Part shown: positions 25,213-34,200 of the stretch, one piece after another
How the letters are laid out: the number at the start of each line of letters is the position of its first letter
How positions within the stretch are numbered: position 1 is the first letter of the stretch
NCBI RefSeq assembly: GCF_004834005.1
Contig: NZ_STFF01000008.1
Location: forward strand, 186,001 to 250,000
Source of the DNA: Niastella caeni
GTDB lineage: Bacteria; Bacteroidota; Bacteroidia; Chitinophagales; Chitinophagaceae
Reading direction: 5' to 3'
DNA: 64,000 bases
The notes under the pieces: model-generated
What the model was told of the DNA's origin: nothing
The model's input: only the letters and a program-made list of their open reading frames with translations
The model's database searches: none
Program-made: the position numbers and the translations under genes

Positions 25213-27999
25213 ATGAAAAACTTTACTCAATCGGCCTCGCGCGTGTACCTGGGGCTTTTGGTGAAAATTATTATCTGCACAATCTGGTTATTGTGCATTG
25301 CGTCGGCAGCCATGTCGCGCGTTCCGGTGTTGGGGCAGAGTCCGGCACCTCAAACGGTTTGTGCCGGTTCAAACCCCACCTTTACTATTGGAACTGTTAC
25401 GGGTACCAGCGGTACGGTAACTATTCAATGGCAGGTGAGTGTTAACGGCGGCGGTAGTTACAGCCCTATAACGAATGGAGCCAACTACAGCGGTGTTAAT
25501 ACTTCTACTTTAACCGTGTTAAATGTATCAACCGCATTCAATGGGAATATGTACCGGTGTGTAGTAACCGATGCTACGGGAAACTCCACCACTGTAGGTG
25601 CGTTGCTTACCGTAAATGCCACGCCGGCAGTTTCTTCGGCTACAAGATCAACGACAGTATGTGAAGGGGCAACCGGGGCCGGTTTGCAGGTATTTAATGA
25701 TGCCAGCCTTAGCTATCAATGGCAGGTGAGCATCAATAATGGTACCACGTGGAATAATGCCACGGCTGGCGACGGTTATTCAGGCGCTAATACGTATGAC
25801 CTTACCTATCCCACAGCTACTTTGGGTATGAGTGGTTATATATATAGGTATATTGCTACCAATATAACAACTGGTTGTTCTGCTACCAGTATTGCATTGG
25901 ATACCTTGTATGTATTATCGAAACCGGTATTCGGCAATAGCGGCAACCTTACTCCTGTAAGTGCAACAATTTGTCCGGGTGCTAGTACGAGCTTTACTGC
26001 TACTGCTACAGGTAGCGCTGCTATAGCCTATCAATGGCAATTGAAACCGGTGGCTTCGCCAACCTGGACCGACCTGGCCAATGATGCAGTGTACAGTGGT
26101 GCGCAAACCAATACCTTGCAATTAACAGGTTTTACTCCTTTTTCGGGCAATACCTATCAGTTACGCCTGGTGGCCAGTTATCCTTCTACCTTAGGTTGCG
26201 CCATGGCAACCAATCTGGGCGCTTTATCGGTACGTACCATGCCGTCAATTGCCGTTCAACCCAGGGATACTATTGTTTGTGCCAACAGCCCTGCCGGGTT
26301 TAGAGTAACTGCTGCGGGTAGTGTAACGCTGCAATACCTGTGGGAAACAGATAACGGCACAAACGGCGGTACATGGTCAACTGTAACCGGTGCTACAACG
26401 AACACACTAAGTTTAGGGGCGGTTACCACCGCCCTGAATGGCTACCGGTACCGGGTAACTGTTACTAACAGTTTTTGTGGTGGGCCAATTACTTCATTAG
26501 GTAGAACATTAACTGTTCGCCGGTCGGGGACCTGGCTGGGTGCAAAAGATACTGCATGGCAGGAACCATTGAACTGGTGTGGCGGCGTTCCTGATAATAC
26601 CATCGATGTGCTGGTGCCCAACTGGCCAACAAAGATGCCGCTGATCAGTGCCGGTACTGGCACTGCATTCTATAAAAGTATTGAAATTGAAAATGCAGCC
26701 CGCCTCACCATTAGCGGCGGAGTAATTGATAATATGACGGGGCCTTTTAATATCCAGGGAACTGTTGCTTATATAGCTACCGGTAACCAGGAAATATTCC
26801 CCGCCAACCACGGCTCGCTGGAGATCAATGGCAGTGGTAATAAATTTTTAAGCAATAATGTTGATGTAAGCAATAACCTGGTTTTGGGCGGTTCGGCTAA
26901 ACTGGTGACCCGCACAAATATCCTTACTATGCGAACCGGCAGTAATCCTATTGTGACCAGCGCCTTTACCGACCCGGCCACCAGTTGGATCGTTACCGGA
27001 AATGGGAGTGCCGGTGCGGGTAATACCGGTTTGGGTAGATTGCGTATTGAACAGGTAGATGCAGCCGATGGCGCTGTGTTGTTCCCGGTAGGGCCTACCC
27101 CTGCGGCTTATAATCCCATTCAGTTGACCAATGCCGGAACAGTAGATCATTTTGCCATTGCAGTTAATGATCAAATGATACCCGGTGGTGTATTTGGTTC
27201 AGGGGTTGTGAGAACATGGCTCGTGTCGGAATCGGTGAATGGAGGAAGTAATGTAACGTTGTCGCTGAAATGGCAAGGTGGCGAAGAGCAATCTTCTTTC
27301 GACAGAACACAAACGCAGATCATCCGTTCGAACGGAACACAAATTGTTGAGGCGAGTTTAAGAGGCCCGGCCAACGGTGCAAATCCATATGCCCGCGCCG
27401 ACGGTTCTTTTGCTACGCTTACCCAATTCAGTGTAACCAGCGGTGCGGTGGCATTACCTTTGGAGCTAAAATCGTTTACGGCACAAAAGTCCGGTAATGC
27501 AGCAGCAGGTTTAACCTGGAACATAACTGCTTCTACTACCGCGAAACATTTCAACGTACAAAGAGCAACCGATGGCGTTCATTTTATAACCATTGGGCAG
27601 GTGAATGCCGAGGCTGGCAAAACATCGTATAATTATACCGATAACCTGCCTGGCAGCGGCACCGTGTTTTATCGTTTGCAGATGACCGGGCAACAAAATG
27701 ATATTGCCTACAGCGCCATTCAATCATTGTTGTTTAACAAAACGAACCTGGTTCAGTTGAGGCCTTCGGCAACTAATGGTTCAACAACCTATGTATATTT
27801 ACAGGCAATGCACGAATCGATAGTTACTATTTATGTAACTGATATCACTGGCCGTGTGCATGCACGCAGGATGTTGCCCGTGAATAAAGGAGAGCACCTG
27901 TTGCCGCTCTGGATCGGTGGATTGAACAAAGGCGTGTACAATGTGCATGTGAAAGATTCGAAAGGAAATGCCAATGTGCTTACGTTGGTGAAACAATAG
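25213..27999 (+). CDS. Large secreted protein with Ig-like repeats and T9SS sorting domain
   Basis: 928 residues. The long signal peptide region is MKNFTQSASRVYLGLLVKII and following hydrophobic residues up to AMSRVPVLGQ. Four Ig-like modules occupy about 40-440, each with a TIQWQVSVNGG-type core (TIQWQVSV, LSYQWQVSI, IAYQWQLKP, LQYLWETDN). A middle region (about 440-740) is rich in Asn/Gly/Thr and looks like a beta-solenoid or adhesin stalk. A fibronectin-like piece (about 750-835) follows, then a C-terminal type IX sorting domain ending NVLTLVKQ. Export through T9SS and attachment to the surface are inferred. A ligand cannot be told. A terminator lies at 28077. Confidence 0.85.
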   Translation: MKNFTQSASRVYLGLLVKIIICTIWLLCIASAAMSRVPVLGQSPAPQTVCAGSNPTFTIGTVTGTSGTVTIQWQVSVNGGGSYSPITNGANYSGVNTSTLTVLNVSTAFNGNMYRCVVTDATGNSTTVGALLTVNATPAVSSATRSTTVCEGATGAGLQVFNDASLSYQWQVSINNGTTWNNATAGDGYSGANTYDLTYPTATLGMSGYIYRYIATNITTGCSATSIALDTLYVLSKPVFGNSGNLTPVSATICPGASTSFTATATGSAAIAYQWQLKPVASPTWTDLANDAVYSGAQTNTLQLTGFTPFSGNTYQLRLVASYPSTLGCAMATNLGALSVRTMPSIAVQPRDTIVCANSPAGFRVTAAGSVTLQYLWETDNGTNGGTWSTVTGATTNTLSLGAVTTALNGYRYRVTVTNSFCGGPITSLGRTLTVRRSGTWLGAKDTAWQEPLNWCGGVPDNTIDVLVPNWPTKMPLISAGTGTAFYKSIEIENAARLTISGGVIDNMTGPFNIQGTVAYIATGNQEIFPANHGSLEINGSGNKFLSNNVDVSNNLVLGGSAKLVTRTNILTMRTGSNPIVTSAFTDPATSWIVTGNGSAGAGNTGLGRLRIEQVDAADGAVLFPVGPTPAAYNPIQLTNAGTVDHFAIAVNDQMIPGGVFGSGVVRTWLVSESVNGGSNVTLSLKWQGGEEQSSFDRTQTQIIRSNGTQIVEASLRGPANGANPYARADGSFATLTQFSVTSGAVALPLELKSFTAQKSGNAAAGLTWNITASTTAKHFNVQRATDGVHFITIGQVNAEAGKTSYNYTDNLPGSGTVFYRLQMTGQQNDIAYSAIQSLLFNKTNLVQLRPSATNGSTTYVYLQAMHESIVTIYVTDITGRVHARRMLPVNKGEHLLPLWIGGLNKGVYNVHVKDSKGNANVLTLVKQ

Positions 28000-28000
28000 T

Positions 28001-28032
28001 GAGTAGCTAGTAGCGAGTGGCTAGTAGGGAGG
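28001..28032. repeat. Word repeat GTAGCTAGTAGCGAGTGGC
   Basis: GTGAGTAGCTAGTAGCGAG plus TGGCTAGTAGGG, directly after the stop of the T9SS protein gene. The same words form a hairpin at 41090-41195. Confidence 0.5.
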
Positions 28033-28076
28033 TGTTCTTCCTTCTAACCAAATAAATATATTTAAGTGAGCTTCCT

Positions 28077-28112
28077 GGGTGAGTCGTCTATTATGGCGGC
28101 TCACCCTTTTTT
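28077..28112 (+). terminator. Terminator after the 928-aa T9SS protein gene
   Basis: GGGTGAGTCG (28077-28086) pairs with CGGCTCACCC (28097-28106), followed by TTTTTT. Confidence 0.82.
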
Positions 28113-28146
28113 ATGGGAGAAGGTTTTGAGAAGGTTGGCTGGTTTT

Positions 28147-28478
28147 ATAAGAAAATATTTTGCGCTATATGCTTATTGCCTGGCTTTATAAAGGAATTAT
28201 TGCCGCCTATGTATAGTGTAAGCGGCCGGATAATTGTTTTTCCCCGGCGATAAGTTAAAACCGGCAGGCTATAGTTGTTTTTATTTGGTTATAAGTTAAA
28301 AGGTTGAGGCTATAATAACTTTTTTCTGGTAGATAAGTTAAAGCCGGTGGGTTATAATTACTTTTTCAACGGCTATAAGTTAAAACAGATGAGTTATAAA
28401 TTTTTTTTCGGGGCGATAAGCAAATTGATCAGTTTTATAAGTTAATTCCTGAGGAAAATAAGGCAAGGGGTACAAAGA
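28147..28478. repeat. Phased array: ATAA-type motif every 20-21 bp, 16 units
   Basis: An ATAA or close variant begins at 28147, 28167, 28188, 28209, 28230, 28250, 28271, 28291, 28312, 28333, 28354, 28375, 28396, 28416, 28437 and 28458, a mean spacing of 20.7 bp. Between them lie GC-rich half-turns (CCGG, GGCT, CGGGGCG). From 28250 on, two unit types alternate: ATAAGTTAAAnCCGG-type and ATAATTnCTTTTTC-type. Three units are 20 rather than 21 bases long, so no reading frame is kept and the array is not coding. It ends at the ATG of the Fn3-like gene. Helically phased protein-binding sites or curved DNA are possible. Confidence 0.75.
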
Positions 28479-28480
28479 CT

Positions 28481-28714
28481 ATGTCGCCCATTAAAGAACT
28501 GAGCGTATCAATCGATCGCTCCGGTGAAGCAGTTATCAGGGTTAAAAAAGTGGCAGGCGCCAAAGCGTACATTCACCAGTATACAATCGACCCGCTTGTA
28601 GGTGACAATGTATGGGTTAACAAGGTAACTACCGATCCCGGCTACACTTTTACCGGTCTGAAATCGAAAGAGAAGTACTGGTTCCAGGTAATAGCTGTAG
28701 GATTGAACGGCTAG
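28481..28714 (+). pseudogene. Truncated fibronectin-III-like protein gene, in-frame TAG near the end
   Basis: 77 residues as read: MSPIKELSVSIDRSGEAVIR, then TFTGLKSKEKYWFQVIAVGLNG, the back half of a fibronectin type III domain with the conserved Leu/Tyr of strands E and F. In frame after the TAG (28712-28714) the sequence continues ESASPPVARVIQ and stops at TGA 28751. This looks like the natural last strand (compare SDPVSRxI endings in Chitinophagaceae Fn3 proteins, from memory). Relatives I recall also carry a helical N-terminal domain of over 100 residues that is missing here. It may be a broken gene or a short protein with a leaky stop. A strong terminator follows. Confidence 0.55.
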
Positions 28715-28740
28715 GAGTCTGCTTCTCCGCCAGTTGCCCG

Positions 28741-28818
28741 GGTTATTCAATGATAGATGAATAACCAACATATTACTTAATCTTTAGGAGCCCCGACCAT
28801 CGGGGCTCTCGTTTTTTT
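28741..28818 (+). terminator. Hairpin plus terminator after the Fn3-like gene
   Basis: GGTTATTCA/TGAATAACC (28741-28766) is followed by the terminator GAGCCCCGA-CCA-TCGGGGCTC with TTTTTTT (28788-28818). Confidence 0.85.
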
Positions 28819-28862
28819 AATAACGCCTGTTAAAACAATCGACAGGAAATTAAAATAACAAC

Positions 28863-28897
28863 AAGGCCGCCTCAAAATTACTTTTGAACGACGGCCT
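28863..28897 (-). terminator. Terminator of the Gly-rich T9SS protein gene
   Basis: AGGCCGCC and the complementary end CGGCCT, with an inner CAAAA/TTTTG pairing. On the minus strand it is followed by TTGTTGTTATTTT. Confidence 0.7.
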
Positions 28898-28918
28898 CGC
28901 TATAATTTAAAATATCGC

Positions 28919-30847
28919 TTATCGTATTATCACCTTTCCCGATTGCTCGTATCCTTCACTGGTTAGCTTGAATAAATAGAAGCCCGGCTTTAAATCACTG
29001 CCCGGGGTTACGGTAATGATACCGTTAGCCGGTTTGTATGTGTTTGTGTACATTACCTTGCCGGTAAGATCAGTTATAGTTACCACATGATTTTTATCCC
29101 TATACTCATTGCTCACCCGAACGCTGAAATGATCGTGCGCGGGGTTAGGCCAGGCTGCAACAATGCTTTGCGCCTCTGTAATATTTACCGATACAATGGT
29201 TGAATAGGTTATCTGGCTGGTGATCTCGTCCCTCATTTGTAACTGGTAAAAGTTTTTACCAGGTACGGGATTGGGATCGGTAAAGGTATACTGGTTGACG
29301 GTGCTGTTGCTGGCGCCTTTTACAGTGCCAATAGTCGTAAAATTGATACCATCGGCAGCGCGTTGAACAGTGAACAGCGCATTGGCTTCACCGGAAGCCG
29401 ACCAGCTTAACAATACTTTTTTGTTGCTGTTCTCCGCTGAAAAATGCAGCAGCCTGATCGGCAATACAGTACCAATACCTTCAACGATGCCTGCATTATT
29501 ATTGCCCGAACCATTGCTTGCCCGGGTGCCGCCTGGTCCGTTGCTGTTTAAACCACCTGTACCAGGAGTGGTGCCGGTAGTAACATTGGTTGTAGGCCTG
29601 GCGCCTGTAAAAAGAATAGCGCCTTGTCCACCGCCGCCGCCGCCGCCATGAGCGCCGGCGTTATTTACGTCACCGCCATTGCCGCCGTTTGCCTGTATAT
29701 TTAACCGGCAGGTTTCAGAAACGCTCCAACTGCCTACCTGTAATAAAATGGTGCCGCCTGCACCGCCGCCACCAGCGCCATCATTACCGGTGCCACTGGT
29801 TCCGGGTGAAGCACTTCCATTGGCCGAGATACTTAGTGTGGTAGAAGTGCAGTTAGTAGTTATAGCTCCTGCTTTTATGATAATAATACCTCCACCAGCT
29901 CCACCGGCTGTCTGGTTTGAATTATTACCCTGGCCGCCACCACCGCCGCCGCCCATAAACAAACGGGTGCCGGCTATTAAATAGGTGTTCAATGCTATAC
30001 CACCCAGGCCGCCTGAAGGGGTAAGATTGCAGGTCCAGCCAGCGCCACCATCGCCGCCGGCAGAGTAGTTGCCGCCGCCGGCGCCACCGGCATTGTCATC
30101 ACTGCCACCACCGCCGCCATTCACGCACCTGGCCCGGCCACGGGCATAGTTGGTGTTGGTGCTTAAATAGATCCCTTGTCCTTTGGCTGCGTAGTTAGCT
30201 GAGTTTGTACGGTACACACCAGGCTCACATTCATTTTCATAATTGTCGGAAATAGCGCCGCCGGTAAAGCCCTGTCCATCGGCAGTAATATTATGCCGCA
30301 GCGTTAATGTGCCGGGTACCTGTATGGCCACCACACCGCCAACGTTTCCATTGAATGCCACGGCAGGAATAGCGGCTGTAGTTATGAAATTACTGGTACC
30401 ACCGGTACTGAGTTGGGTAAAACTTACTACCTGTACGCGACTGTTGTTGCCAATGGAAAATGTTTTCGACAATGGGGCGCTTAATGTAATAGTCGTTCTG
30501 CCGCCGTTAATGGCGCTGATAACAGCTATTTCATAAAAGCCCGCATTGGCAATGGCAGATAGGTTACCAAAATTAGCATTGTTAGCCGTATTGGTGCCGA
30601 TAACAGTATCCTGCATTTGCATTACGATCACCTCTTCACCAACGGTAAATGTGTGATAGGTTTCATTTCGATTACTGATCGTTAACTGCGTTTTGGTCCC
30701 ATTGATCGCCGTAACCCGGGCATACGAATTTACTTGCGCATGAGCGGTTACAGGTATCAATAAGACCAATGAAAGTGAAAGGGCAATTAAGAAAGGTATA
30801 CAAAGTATACGGTTGGGGATACCGTATAAACGGTAGATTTGTTTCAT
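28919..30847 (-). CDS. Glycine-rich secreted protein with T9SS sorting domain
   Basis: 642 residues. A signal peptide spans about 1-38 (IPFLIALSLSLVLLIPVTAHA). Residues 40-210 are beta-rich, with VNSYARVTAINGTKTQLTI and GEEVIVMQMQD. About 215-440 is extremely Gly-rich with Gly runs (GGGGGSDDNAGGAGGG, MGGGGGGGQ), the kind of segment seen in PE-PGRS-like or adhesive surface proteins. A fibronectin-like part (about 465-560) precedes a C-terminal T9SS domain (AWPNPAHDHFSVRV to GKVIIR). It is probably exported and surface-bound, with unknown ligand. Proline-rich frames on the opposite strand are mirror images of the Gly runs. Confidence 0.85.
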   Translation of the reverse strand: MKQIYRLYGIPNRILCIPFLIALSLSLVLLIPVTAHAQVNSYARVTAINGTKTQLTISNRNETYHTFTVGEEVIVMQMQDTVIGTNTANNANFGNLSAIANAGFYEIAVISAINGGRTTITLSAPLSKTFSIGNNSRVQVVSFTQLSTGGTSNFITTAAIPAVAFNGNVGGVVAIQVPGTLTLRHNITADGQGFTGGAISDNYENECEPGVYRTNSANYAAKGQGIYLSTNTNYARGRARCVNGGGGGSDDNAGGAGGGNYSAGGDGGAGWTCNLTPSGGLGGIALNTYLIAGTRLFMGGGGGGGQGNNSNQTAGGAGGGIIIIKAGAITTNCTSTTLSISANGSASPGTSGTGNDGAGGGGAGGTILLQVGSWSVSETCRLNIQANGGNGGDVNNAGAHGGGGGGGQGAILFTGARPTTNVTTGTTPGTGGLNSNGPGGTRASNGSGNNNAGIVEGIGTVLPIRLLHFSAENSNKKVLLSWSASGEANALFTVQRAADGINFTTIGTVKGASNSTVNQYTFTDPNPVPGKNFYQLQMRDEITSQITYSTIVSVNITEAQSIVAAWPNPAHDHFSVRVSNEYRDKNHVVTITDLTGKVMYTNTYKPANGIITVTPGSDLKPGFYLFKLTSEGYEQSGKVIIR

Positions 30848-31251
30848 TAGGTTCGGATTTTAGTGGGTACACTTATATTAGGGATATCCGCAACAAAGTA
30901 ATGCAATTATTTCTTCCAAACACACTATTATTTTTAAACTACGTATATATGTTTGTGATATATTTATACATATTAATGTTTGCATGCATTTAATGTGGGT
31001 AGAAATACGACGATTGTTGAAATGCTTGCTGGTAGCGCGTTTCGTGAGTTTAATGGTTGTTTTGTTTAATTGTGATTTCCAGGGTCATGTAAGCAAATAA
31101 TTGTATGTGTTTAGTGATTGATGAATGCGTGATGGTTGATCTACTATTTTTCGGTCGTGCTATTCCGGTGGCAATCGTCGTATTATGTGATGCAAAAAAA
31201 AGATCCCGCTGAAGGCGGGACCATTTGATGTGTTAATTACGATCGAATTGC
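30848..31251. other. Intergenic region upstream of the Gly-rich gene
   Basis: About 400 A/T-rich bases with several TATATG and ATATATTTATA stretches near 30945-30975 that could form the promoter of the gene at 28919-30847. The far end holds the terminator of the next gene (31191). No gene was seen. Confidence 0.5.
31191..31222 (-). terminator. Terminator of the 1281-aa T9SS protein gene
   Basis: On the minus strand GGTCCCGCC-TTCA-GCGGGATC is followed by TTTTTTTT. It closely resembles the terminator at 35558 of the paralogous gene. Confidence 0.82.
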
Positions 31252-34200
31252 TTATTTCACGATCACCAGTTTGCCGGTGTAGGTTTTACTGCCGGTATTG
31301 ATGATGTAATAATAAGCGCCTGCTGATAATTGTGTGGCAGGAACCGCAACCCGGTACTGCCGGCCTGCTGTTACATTGCCTTTGAACAATACTTTTTCGC
31401 AAGTGCCCAGCGCATTGTAAATACCAACTGTAGCATTGGCGCTTTGAGGCGTTGTGAACTCAATAACACCATTTGTTATAACCGGGTTAGGATATGCTTT
31501 ATGCGTAAAGCTGGTTACTACTGTAACCGGTGTATTTTGTTCAGCAGCCTTTTCAGTGACAACGTTGGCCGACCTTCGAGCCGCACAATCAGAATAATCT
31601 TCCGTTACTTCCGCAAAATCGGTAGTCAAACAGCCATTGGCCGGGTTGGTAACGGTGATAATGTAAGTGCCGGGGATATTAACTTCTATAGTCTTCGTTA
31701 CCGCTACATAATCTTCAGGGCCCAGCCACAGGTAGGTGGCATTCATCGTATTGTTATTGGCTGTTAAATTAACAGTTGGGTTAGCGCAACTAATGGGGCT
31801 GGTATTGGTAATATTTATTACCGGCGCCGTTGTGTTCTCTGCAACCGTAGTTGGCTTGCTTGAAGTACAACCGTTCTGCGGGTTGGTGGCAGTTAAGGTG
31901 TAAGTACCGCCGCGCGTCACCGTGGCTGATGAAGAATTCGAGCTGTAGTTGTTTGGGCCTTCCCATCTATAGTTAACACCAGATGAAGTAGAACTTCCCG
32001 AAATGGTTACGTTCTTGGTAAGGCAGGTAATGGTCCCTGAGTTGTTGATAGAAATTTCTCCCGGTCGCGCGGTGTTTTCGTCAACCACTGTGATGGCTGT
32101 ATCATAACAACCATTGTTTGGATTGGTAGCGGTGAAAATATACGTACCACTTCTGGTCACAGATGCATTTAATGTAGTAGCGCTGAAATTATCAGGGCCG
32201 CTCCACCTATAAACTAAATTAGGCGTTGAAATGGTAGCCATGATACCAATGCTTGGCGTGGTGCAGGTGATAATACCCGCATGGCTGGGCGTTGCTATGT
32301 TAGGTTTCGTTGTATCCATGATCACCGTTGCGGTGGCTGTTCCTGTACAACTTCCAGATGCCACTGTTAATGTATAGGTGCCTGGTGTATTTACAACCGG
32401 GTTTTGTGCATTGGAGGTATAACCATCCGTCCCGCTCCAGGTATAGCTTACGCCTGATGCCGCAGAGCTGCCCTGAAGCGCAACCGAATTGTTAATACAG
32501 TTAATGGTTCCGCCTGTTGCGCTGGCTGATATGTTAGCGGCCTCGGTTGCCACTACCTGCAAGTTGTCGAAATAATAGAATTCATCATTGCCTATGGCCC
32601 TTGCTCTTACTATCACCTGCAGCGTGTTATAGTTTCCATTGTCGGGACCAACAGCTATGTGTGCAGGGTTTTCGCCGTGCCAGTTAATGTCGCCGGTTCT
32701 TTCGTGAAACAGTACTTCGTTGCCATTATCTAGTTTATAATAGATCCGGATGTAATCCCCATAAACAGGATCTCTATTCATCACCGCGCCATTGATAACG
32801 GAGCTTCTTATGCCAGCTGTAATGCGGATACCGGTTTTTCCGGCCACGTCGATCGCGCCTGACGTCCACACTACCTCACCGGTTGTGGTGCAATTGGTGA
32901 TCCTGAGTTGGTTATTATGAACCGCAATTTCAGCCGCAGACACCGTTTTAGAAGTGGTCCAGGGTGTGGCGCCTGCATCGGAAATAGTGCCATCGGGCAA
33001 ACCGGTAAAATCTTCCAGCCAGGTGCTCGTTTTGGTGTTACTTACGGTAATTGTAACCGATGCCGTGCTGGTACAACCATTTACCGGATCGGTAACCGTT
33101 AAATTATAAGTACCTCCTACAGTAACTACAGGGTTCTGCTCGTCAGACGTAAAGTTGTTCGGTCCCGTCCAGCTATACGTTACGCACGAAGTGGAAGAAG
33201 AACCGTAAAGGTTGGCCGAAGAACCGCTGTTACAGTCAAGTGTTCCAAAGGCAGATGCACAAGCGCCCGGCGGGGTATTATTTAATGAAACCAGGGCGGT
33301 ATCACTGGCGATGCAACCTGTTGACGGATCTGTAACGGTCAATGTATAGATACCTTCAGCAGTAGCCGATGGATTTTGCATTATTGAGGTAAAATTACCA
33401 GGGCCGGTCCAGCTATAATTTACAGGTGAGGTGGCCGGGCTGCTGCCTGTAAGGTCTACACTGTTCCTGGTACAGGTTAGTATGTCGGTAGCCGTTGCCT
33501 CTGTGCTGATGCTGGTAGTAACGTTAACTGTTGCGGTACTGGTACATCCGGTTGCCGGATCGGTTACCGTTAAATTATATGGCCCTACTGTAGTAACTAC
33601 GGGGTTCTGCGCTGCAGAGGTAAAGTTATTCAGACCCGTCCAGCTATATGTTACTCCCGAAGTGGAGGAAGAGCCGGAAAGGGTAACTGAAGATGTACCG
33701 GTGCAGGAGAGTATTCCGCTTGCACTGGCGCAGGCGCCCGGGCCTGAGTTGTCAAGGATAACCACGGCTGTATCGGTACCAGAACAACCTGTAGACCAGT
33801 TCTTAACATCTAAGGTGTAAATACCTGGTTCAGTCACAACCAGGTTTTGGTTTCGTACTCCTGATGAAAAAAAGTTATTAGGTCCTGTCCAGGTATAAAT
33901 TACTACACCCGGTATTTCATTACCTGACAAAGTTATTGATAAAGGGGCACAGCTGGTTATGCTGCCGGTTGCCGTAACATTTTCGGTGACAAAATCGCTT
34001 CCTGCAACCTTGATATTATCGAAATAATAGCGCTCGTTATCGGCGGAGTTGTTTGTTTTAATGATCACCTGCAGGGTACTGCCTCGGAGCGCCCAAGAAT
34101 CAAAGGTAGTAGAGGCTGTACCGGTAGTGCTGGAATCTATTCCGGCTAGGTCTTCAAAAGCCAATATTTCTTCACCCCCGTCTAATTTAAAATAAATGCG

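Noticed and set aside
28147-28478. CRISPR array or coding repeat
   Set aside because: Units are 20-21 bases with no constant repeat plus unique spacer structure, and the mix of 20 and 21 base units breaks any reading frame.
29370-29984. Proline-rich plus-strand frames
   Set aside because: They are antisense images of the Gly-rich minus-strand T9SS protein.
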